Positions 56,346-64,000 of a stretch of DNA of 64,000 bases are shown one piece after another (position 1 is the first letter of the stretch; the number at the start of each line of letters is the position of its first letter). The position numbers were made by a program, and so were the translations under genes. The stretch comes from Euphorbia lathyris. Taxonomy: Eukaryota > Streptophyta > Magnoliopsida > Malpighiales > Euphorbiaceae. The stretch lies in NCBI RefSeq assembly GCF_963576675.1, contig NC_088913.1, positions 67,001 to 131,000 of the forward strand. Reading direction: 5' to 3'. Below the pieces are notes generated by a model, which was not told where the DNA came from, made no database searches, and was given only the letters and a program-made list of their open reading frames with translations.

Positions 56346-58946
56346 ATGGATGCCGTTCACGCAAACTTCATCATTAAGCGGTTGTGGTTTCACGAGAGTA
56401 ACCGGCTAGTCAGGCAGTTTGATCAGCTACAGATTGACAATTCTGAATCGGCAGTTGTGGCTTCTGCATCATCTTCGTCCGAGTATACTCAGTCTTCTGC
56501 CAGTATGTCTGCGACCGACGAAAAAGTGGCCGAATTAGAAAATTCTGTGAACAACATTAATGATCAGTTGGCCACAATTTTGGCCCAGCTAGCTGAGCTG
56601 GCATTGAAGGATAACAAGAGTGGTAGTAAGTGCGCTGAGAATGAAGTAAACACTGGCCCCCGCTTTGGGAACGAGGATGACTATCAGGATTATATCCAGA
56701 AACAGCTTGAGAAAGAGAAGGCTAAGGAAGAGGAGTGGAAGCAGCACATCACTCAGGAAGTGCAGGATCTACATGGGGGAAGTTCTGGGAGTCAAGACTT
56801 TTATAATTTGAAGAACTGCTTGTCGGCAACGGCTTTGCCCTTGAAATTCCGACTCCCGGACATGAAGAAGTTCGATGGAACCGGGGATCCCACGGCTCAC
56901 ATGAATCAGTATGTTGCAGTAATGAAGCACACGATCCTAACTGAGGATCAAGTCCTGGGACTATTCAATACCTATCTGGAGGGAGCTGCCCTCGTATGGT
57001 TTCATGCGTTGCCGCTAGTGACGAAGAGATATTGGAAGGAGTTGGCAAAGTCATTCATCGCCCAATATAGCTTCAACACCATGTTTGAGGTTACTCTGAA
57101 GGAGCTAGAGAGCACTAAGCAACAGACTGGGGAATCTTTTTCCGATTTTGTGAGGAGATGGAGGGCCAAGGCCGCAGTTATGAAATAGAAGCCGCTTGAG
57201 CAGGATCAGATCCGAATGGTAATTAGCAACACATTATCGTATATTAAGAGTGAGCTGTGGTATATGCCTTTTACCGATTTCAATCAGATGTATAGTTGTG
57301 CCTTGACAGTTGAGGGGGATGGAGAGCTGAAGAAAGCTTATACCAAGTAGACGAATTCTAGATATAGTGCCAGAGGGCCAAGTGCGAGTGCAGAATCTGC
57401 CGCAATGAAAGTGTTTGATCTTAACGCTATCGAGAAGAGGCAGTTTGCCAAGTTCGAGCAGACCTATGCAAAAGTTTTCGAACGGTTGCAGAAAAAGGGG
57501 TTGTTGAAAGCCCTCACTCATTATAATAAGGCACCGCCTGCTCCGCAGATACAAGCTAGGGGATACTGCGAGTTCCACAGTAATTATGGGCACACTATTG
57601 AGAACTGTGAGAGGTTGAAGCACGAGATTCAGGATTTGATTGAGGAAAAGAAGATAGCTGATCCTTCGTCGGCGAACCCTTCCACTAGGCGTAATCCATT
57701 GCCTAACCATAGGGTAAGCATGATCGGGTCTGGGCTCGGAGCAAGATTAGTCATGGAATCCTTCGAGGAAAATGAAGAGGAGTTGTTGGACTCTGATGAG
57801 AAGAGTAATGTTGGAAATGGTTTATATGTGTCCTTCCTTGGCAAGAAGCAAGAGGGTGAACCGATGGATGAAGGGTTAGACGGTGGAGCACCGTATGATG
57901 AAGATAGTGCTGAAGAGACTGGGGAAGGGTCGTCTCGAACTATTGTGCCAGAATTGAGTCTATTCAGTGGAGGAGAGAATCCCGATGTGCACTTGCGTGA
58001 GTATATGCATGATATGTTTGTTGAATCCTTTGGGGTGGACGAGATTGCTCAGTGGTTCCACCATTCGTTAATTGGCGAGCCTTTGGGATGGTTCCACTCG
58101 TTGCCTGACTCCTGCAAGCATGATTGGGAACAATTGTCCGATTTATTCCTAGAGAAGTACAAGAAAGCTAAAGATAAGACTGCGGAGTGTTTTGCGCTCC
58201 AAATTGGGCCTATTAAGCGTCCGTTGCCAGCTGTCAGCAAATACAACGGCAACAAAGATCCAATGGAGCACCTTCACTTATACTTGTCAGCCATGGGGCC
58301 GTTGGGTTTTAAAGAAGAAGAGATCACCAGTCTGTTTTGCAATTCACTGATGGGGGAGCCGCTGATGTGGTATATCTCTCTCCCGATGCATATCAAGTGC
58401 GATTGGGCCGCGATGACCAAGAGGTTCATTAAGGAATATACAGTATGGATGCTTGCGGAGCAAACCCCGGACTCACCCTCTTATGAAACACCTGAAGCGG
58501 TGTTAGCAATGCCCAAGTATAGCGGATATCGGGATCCCGTTGAGCATGCAAGGCTGTTCCGCAACCATATGTATGACGCTGGGTTCCCTCAATGTGAATT
58601 ATATGAACATTTCTCGAAAACTCTCATGGGAGAAGCCTTGTTGTGGCACCAAGGCCTATCAGAGGAAGAAATGGGTCATTGGATACCTCTTAGGGATGCG
58701 TTTGTGTCGAGGTATGAGATGTATGTTCCATGGACGGGATCCCTGGAAGATCTGGATAGGATTAGGAAATTCCCAGAGGAACCGTTTGTGGATTACGCTA
58801 GGAGGTGGAGGTATCGCTACGAGCAGTGTCATGAAATGATGAGTGATAAGGTGCAGCTCATGTGCATACAAAGAGGCGCTATTCCGATGGCGGCAAGAAG
58901 GATGAGCAGAGTGTCCCTCAGGAATTATGAGGAGTTGATAGGCTAG
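56346..58946 (+). pseudogene. Tat-lineage Gag with four capsid-like repeats (three TAG stops)
   Basis: One frame from ATG 56346, with TAG at 57186-57188, 57348-57350 and 58944-58946, continuing in frame into the protease part. Residues counted through the stops: coiled-coil-like stretch about 55-100; Retrotrans_gag core A at 176-241 (nt 56871-57068) with its following 'FSDFVRRWRAK' part; variant knuckle C-x2-H-x4-H-x4-C ('CEFHSNYGHTIENC') at 408-421; acidic linker; then cores B, C and D at 540-605, 633-698 and 725-790. Core D is followed by 'FVDYARRWRYR'. The four cores align over 66 positions without gaps, sharing G3, P7, H10, M18, F32, L36, G38, L41, W43, L47, W55, F62 and Y66. One core is the normal complement. 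The stops are probably decayed CAG codons. Confidence 0.85.
57963..58715 (+). repeat. Tandem capsid-like domain repeat (period about 92-93 residues)
   Basis: Cores B (57963-58160), C (58242-58439) and D (58518-58715) start 279 and 276 bases apart. B and C share about 25 of 66 residues by eye. DNA-level similarity is low, so the duplication is old relative to this copy. B and C lack the second 'ARRWR' half that follows A and D. Confidence 0.8.
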
Positions 58947-58949
58947 GCC

Positions 58950-60917
58950 ATGTATGGATCGGCGGATCCTTTTTGTTTGAACTCAAACATCCCTCATGTA
59001 ATGGATCTGATGGTTGTGGACATTTGGGAGAGTTCCTCGGAGGAGGAGGATGCCGATCGGAGAATTCCTATCAATATCTGGGATGAATCTGATGACGAGC
59101 CGGAGATTGCCGTTATGACAAGATCAGGTCGAGTGGCTGAGGGGAAGGCACCAATGGTGGAAACTGAGGCGGGAGAAGGATCGGCTCCTAAGCCCGATGA
59201 TCAAGTCCTCGAGCAGTTGAAGAAAACACAAGCTAAGTCTACTGTGTGGGAGGTCTTGTGCCATTCTAAGTACCACCGCGAGAATTTGATAAAAGAGTTG
59301 CAGAATTTGGTCATCTCTACCGATACTGAGCCGACGGCACTAGTAGGGGCAATCATGACCCGAAAGAGAAGTGAAATCACCTTCACCGATGAGGATCTCC
59401 CAGAAGAAGGGAAGGCGCACAACAAGCCTTTATACATCCGAGCTGAAATTAATGGGAAGAAAACCAGCTGTGTAATGGTTGATGATGGATCGGCCATTAA
59501 TGTTTGCCCGCTGAAACTCTTGTCCAAATTGGGAGTAGAAAGAGGAGATCTGACGGCCTCGGAAACCGTGATCAGGGCTTATGATGATAGCCGTAGGCAC
59601 ATCGAAGGAGTTTTTAAAGCCAAGCTGAAGGTAGGGCCGCATGAGGAAGAAACTGAGTTCACTGTGCTGGATATACCAGTGACCTTTGTTGTGTTGTTGG
59701 GACGCCCATGGTTCCATAAGCTAGGAGGTGTGCCCTCCACGCTCCACCAAATGATCAAATTCCCCTTCGGGGAGGAGATAGTGACGATCAGAGCTGAGGA
59801 ATTGAGTTCAGTGGCGGCGTTGGGAATTGAGCCTCAGCTTTTCTCTAGATTCCAAGTTTTTGGGATCTACGAGTCTAGCATGACCGCCGATGTGGTGAAG
59901 ATGATGAAAGGGGGTTTCATCCCCGGTATGGGCTTGGGAGCAAACCATCAAGGGTTGCCAAAATTTCCGGACTTCAAGAGTCAGAAAACCCGGAGGGGTT
60001 TGGGATATGAGCTGGGAGGTCCGTCCAACACAGGTGGTGAGGGACAGGTGGGCCTAAAAAAGTATTTTGTGAATGAAGGCCACGGGAAGGTTTATTCGGG
60101 GGCTCATGAGTCATGGACTAGCACCGAAGGAAAGATTCTGCCAGGTTTTGAGATCTTCAATGATGTTACCGACTGGGGCAAAGGAAAGGCAAGCTGTTTC
60201 GTCGAGGAGATCATGATGTTAGATCTAAATGCCGAGGAGCAGGTGATCACAATGGAAGCAACTGTGGGAGCGGTGGATGAGCCCAACACCTCCGAGCCTT
60301 ATGAGAAACCCGAGAACCCTGTTGATGACAATTGTATTACTGCTTTATTTGAATCCGATGATGTACTCGCCAACACTATCAATGAAATGAATTATGATTT
60401 TGCTTACTTGCTTGATGTTGATTCTGATCATTCCATGCATTCTCATTCATATAACATGCCTACATTTGAAATCAATACAATAGAAATGTCAACTTTCAAT
60501 CTTAGCACGGATGAAAATCCTAAACTTATACAAATTGCTCAAGAATTAACTACTGAAGAGAGGAAAGAATTTGAGAGAATAATTAAAAAATACGAAATAG
60601 TGTTTGCTTGGACATACGAAGACATCCCAGGAATCGATCAATCAATCGTAACTCACCATGTTCCAACATACCCCGATGCTAAGCCCGTGAAACAGAAACT
60701 CCGACGCATGAGGCCGGAATGGGCAGATAAGATCAGAGAGGAAGTCAATAAACAGTTAGAAGCAGGGTTCATCGAAGTAATCGACTATCCCCCTTGGGTT
60801 GCGAATGTAGTACCAATGGCGAAGAAGGACGGTAAAGTGAGAATGTGCGTCGATTATAGAGATCTCAACAAGGCTTGCCCAAAGATGAATTCGCATTGCC
60901 TCACATCGACGTATTAA
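58950..60917 (+). pseudogene. Tat protease, G-patch-like segment, start of RT
   Basis: Continues the Gag frame after TAG 58944. A retropepsin-like domain (about 59400-59730) has VDDGSAINV (Asp at 59481) and 'VVLLGRPW'. Next is a G-patch-like stretch 'GGFIPGMGLGANHQGLPKF' (about 59910-59970), known from some plant gypsy polyproteins. After an acidic spacer, the RT begins near 60650 ('RRMRPEWADKIREEV', 'CVDYRDLNKACPK'). The frame is lost by an apparent one-base deletion at about 60882-60885 and ends at 60917. Confidence 0.85.
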
Positions 60918-62089
60918 TCGACAGTGCAGCATCGAGCATCTTGCACACGAATGTTGACGGCTTCATGGGCTACATGCAAGTTCAAATGGCAGAAAGGCAC
61001 AAGGCAAAGACCTCGTTCACAACTGAGTGGGGAACATACTGCTATAGAGTAATGCCGTTTGGTTTGAAAAATGTCGGGGCAACTTATCAACGGATGGCTA
61101 CGGCACTATTCCATGATATGATACACAAAGAGGTGGAAGTCTATGTGGATGACATGATGGTCAAGTCGGAGACGAGAGAGGGGCATTTCGCTGCACTTGA
61201 GAAGTTTTTGGCCCGAATTGCAGAATTCAAGCTAAGGTTGAACCCGAAGAAGTGCTTCTTTGGCGTTTCATCGGGGACGATCTTAGGCTATATGATCAGT
61301 AACAAGGGGATTGAGGTGGATCCCGACAAAGTAAAGGCCATACAGGAAATGCCAGCACCCAAGAATGAGAAAGAAGTGAGAGGATTTCTAGGGCATGTTC
61401 AGTATATCAGTCGGTTCATAGCACGACTCACTGCGATCTGCGGGCCGATTTTTAAGCTGCTACGGAAAGATCAACCAATGGTTTGGAATGATAAGTGCCA
61501 GCAAGCATTGGAGAGTGTCCGGAACTATCTATCTAATCCACCGGTTTTAAGACCGCCTAAACTTGGAAAACCGCTTCTCCTCTATGTAGCGATCGAGGAG
61601 CGATCTATCGGGGCAATGCTGGCCCAGGAAGGGGATACCGGTGTGGAGCACGCGGTGTATTATCTGAGTAAGAAGTTCCTAGAATACGAGCTTAAGTATA
61701 ACATGATCGAAAAGACGTGCGTGGCAGTAGTATGGCTAACAAAGAAACTACGACACTATTTCCAATCTTACAAAGTGATCATTATTTCTCGGATGGATCC
61801 CGTGAAGTATTTGTACCGAACTCCGTCTCTAACAGGGAAGCTAGCCCGATGGTTATTGCTCTTGTCCGAATTTGATATCGAATATGTAACAAAGAAGGTT
61901 ATTAAGGGGAGAGCCGTAGCAGAATTTCTGGCCAATCAGCCTCTGAACGCAGAAGAGGAGGAGATAAATTATGATTTCCCCGATGAGCACTTGAACGCAA
62001 TAGAAGTTATACCGTGGAAAATGTTCTTCGATGGAGTGGTTAACTCAAATGGAGCCGGAGTAGGAGTGCTACTTATCTCACCAGAATGA
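60875..62089 (+). pseudogene. Tat RT and first RNase H
   Basis: The other side of the frameshift: RT continues ('FALPHIDVLID', 'MPFGLKNVGATYQRM') with YVDD at 61142-61153. The Ty3-type RNase H follows ('VYYLSKKFLEYELKYNMIEK', about 61655-61715). The second RNase H begins ('FFDGVVNSNGAGVGV'), and the frame stops at TGA 62087-62089, where relatives have Gly. Confidence 0.85.
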
Positions 62090-62371
62090 GAAAGGATCCC
62101 AATGGCAAAGAAGCTATCCTTCCCTCTCACCAATAATATGGCTGAATATGAAGCGTGCATCTATGGGTTGGAGTCATTAGCAGCGCTGGGAGCATCATAC
62201 GTTGAAATTTGGGGCGACTCAAAACTGATTATCGAACAAGCGCAGGGAAACTGGGAAGTAAAGGAAGAAAGGTTGCGTCCATACCTAGACCAGTTGGAGG
62301 GATTGGCGCAGAGATTCAGCGAGTGTCGTTTTTATCACATTCCTTGAGCACAGAACTAGGCAGCGGATGCT
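62090..62371 (+). pseudogene. Tat second (archaeal-type) RNase H, remaining part
   Basis: Same frame as the RT, with 'NNMAEYEACIYGL', 'GDSKLI' and the end 'HIP-*-AQN-*-AADALATL', where TGA 62345 and TAG 62357 replace Arg and Gln. A second RNase H after the Ty3 RNase H is diagnostic for the Tat lineage. Confidence 0.82.
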
Positions 62372-63739
62372 TTGGCCACTTTGGTGTCAGTATGGGATAA
62401 CCCTCGGAACCTTGCCTCGAAGCCTTTGGTGCTAAGGAGGTCCCACAAACCGTGCTACGAAGACGTAATGCTATTGGGAGCGGATGAAAAGCCTGGGTAT
62501 TTCGATATCGTAAACTTCATAAAAAGTGGGGCGTACCCGGCAAAATCAGAACTTAGGGATCAGGCTGTGATTAGAAGGTTAGCTCAGCAGTTCGTCATCC
62601 ACAATGACTTGCTTTACAAAAGACATGCCGATGGATTACAACTGAGGTGCTTGGATGAGGGAGAAGCCCGTGAGGCAATGGAGTCGGTACACTCGGGAAT
62701 TTGTGGAGCCCATATGGGAGGAGCAGTATTGGCAAAGAAAATCGTGAGGCAAGGCTTCTATTGGCTCACCATGGAAAGAGATTGTAACGAATATGCGAAG
62801 AAATGCCATGATTGTCAAATCCACGAAGATTATAATCACTTACCAGCTATGGAACTGCACGTGTTAGCACCCATTTGGCCGTTTGCGGCTTGGGGCATTG
62901 ATATCATCGGGGAGGTGAGGCCTAATGCGTCAAACGGACACAAATTCATTGCGGTCGCCATTGATTACTTCACCACGTGGGTAGAGGCAGAATCATTTAG
63001 CAAGTTGGGGTCTAAACAGATGAGGAAGTTCATTGAAAAGCACTTGATCACCAGGTTCGGAGTGCCTCATCACATGATCACGGATAATGGGGTCCAGTTT
63101 CAGGGAGAGGTGAGAAGTCTCTTCCAAGAATACGGTATTGAGCATCATAGGTCTTCTCCGTATGGTCCACAAGCTAATGGCGCAGTAGAGGCGGTTGATA
63201 AGAACCTTAAAAGGATTCTCGTAAAGATAGTAGAATCGCACCGGAATTGGCACGAGCAGCTTCCACTCGCTTTATGGGCTTATCGGACGACGGTTAGAAC
63301 GTCAACTGGGGCAACGCCGTTCTCCTTGGTATATGGGGCCGAAGCCGTCCTCCCAATTGAGATTGAAAAGCGATCGTTAAGAATCGCAGTAGAAGCAGAG
63401 ATTCCCGAGACGGAATGGGTGAAGAAGCGATATGAGCAGTTAGCATTGGTGGACGAGAAAAGGATGGGGGCCCTTTACCATGTGCAGTTATATCAGAGAA
63501 GGATGTCCCGAGCCTTCAATAAAAAGGTCAAGGCCAGCCCTATCAAAGAAGGGGACCTGGTGCTGAAACAGATCCGAATGACGCACACCGACCCTAGGGG
63601 CAAGTTCAGGCCAAATTGGGAAGGACCATTCCTCGTGAAGAAAATCCTAAGCAAAGGGGCGGTGAAGCTTACTACTATGGACGGCATGGAGTTCTCCGAA
63701 CCTACCAATCTGGATAGGCTTAAGAAATACTTTTCGTAA
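62372..63739 (+). pseudogene. Tat integrase (frame open)
   Basis: Zinc-binding H-H-C-C region ('HSGICGAHMGG', 'CHDCQIH'), then the catalytic core: Asp in WGIDIIG (about 62899), Asp in TDNG (63083) and Glu in GAVEAV (63188), with 34 residues between the last two, one fewer than usual. The C-terminal part has 'GPFLVKKILSKGAVKL'. The stop TAA is followed by A-rich 3' sequence. It is the only long segment of the pol without a stop, but it is downstream of several. Confidence 0.85.
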
Positions 63740-64000
63740 AGAAAAAAAAAAGAAAAAAAAAGAAATGAAAATTCCCGATAGGTTGAAAACCCACAAAGGG
63801 CGACCTATGCAACAATAAGGGACATCCCAATGGGTGAAAACCCGAAAGGGCACTCATTTGAAAATTCCGGGATAGTAAAAGGAGAGATGAAAAATCGCTG
63901 GGATCTGAAAACCGAAAAAAGGCGGGTCCTGGTAACGGTAGTTATATCTTGAGCAATTATGAAAATAATGTATAAGCGGCTAAGTATTTCTATTGATTGT
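63740..64000 (+). other. 3' non-coding region of the Tat element with three hairpins
   Basis: Starts with an A/G-rich run, then three hairpins at 63778-63808, 63829-63858 and 63901-63929. Outer stems are ATAGGT/ACCTAT, AATGGGT/ACTCATT (one G-U) and GGATCT/GGGTCC (two G-U). Each encloses a conserved 'GAAAACC' and an inner CC(C)/GG(G) stem. The 3' LTR is not reached before the window end. Confidence 0.75.

Noticed and set aside
60875..60917. Programmed frameshift between gypsy frames
   Set aside because: The shift lies inside the RT core at 'KACPK', where no family uses frameshifting. A one-base deletion explains it.

Overview
The window looks like nuclear DNA from a flowering plant, most likely a eudicot. 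The evidence is a split F-box/FBD-type gene, RNase H-bearing L1 LINEs, Ty1/copia and Ty3/gypsy elements of plant type (one with the dual RNase H layout of the Tat lineage), CACTA ends and MITEs, all in an AT-rich background. I cannot name the species. More than three quarters of the window is transposable-element DNA, much of it nested. There are no operons, rRNA or tRNA genes.

Layout. 1-5.6 kb: the 3' part of an FBD/LRR F-box gene (three exons), a 1.94-kb solo LTR with a perfect 5-bp target duplication, a scrap of a second FBD 3' end, and a broken F-box paralogue. 5.6-7.7 kb: AT-rich intergenic DNA with dispersed repeats. 7.7-13.8 kb: a MITE with 9-bp target duplications, split by a young L1 LINE whose ORF2 is fully open. 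13.8-16.3 kb: a CACTA end and another solo LTR. 16.3-36.6 kb: 3.2 copies of a 2.97-kb tandem unit. Each unit is a truncated LTR joined to non-coding internal sequence that holds a long inverted repeat. Copy 2 is interrupted by a very young copia element and a nested solo LTR, copy 3 by a decayed LINE, and copy 4 by a related decayed LINE (to 42.3 kb). 42.6-43.0 kb: a small RING-H2 frame. 43.0-45.3 kb: a minus-strand gypsy LTR with the adjoining end of its internal region. From 45.3 kb to beyond the window end: a large Tat-lineage gypsy element. Its 5' LTR appears to be split by another gypsy-like element (46.95-53.35 kb) whose two LTRs are about 99% identical but whose interior is decayed.

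The Tat element carries the most unusual content. Its Gag region holds four ungapped 66-residue copies of the Retrotrans_gag (capsid-like) core, one before the zinc knuckle and three after it. Downstream come an aspartic protease, a G-patch-like segment, RT, two RNase H domains and integrase. The polyprotein is broken by several stops and one frameshift. After its stop codon lie three hairpins with different but complementary outer stems.

Only the FBD gene and possibly the RING-H2 frame look like host genes. The rest documents successive insertions, unequal recombination between repeats, and decay by mutations that mostly turn CAG, CGA or TGG codons into stops.
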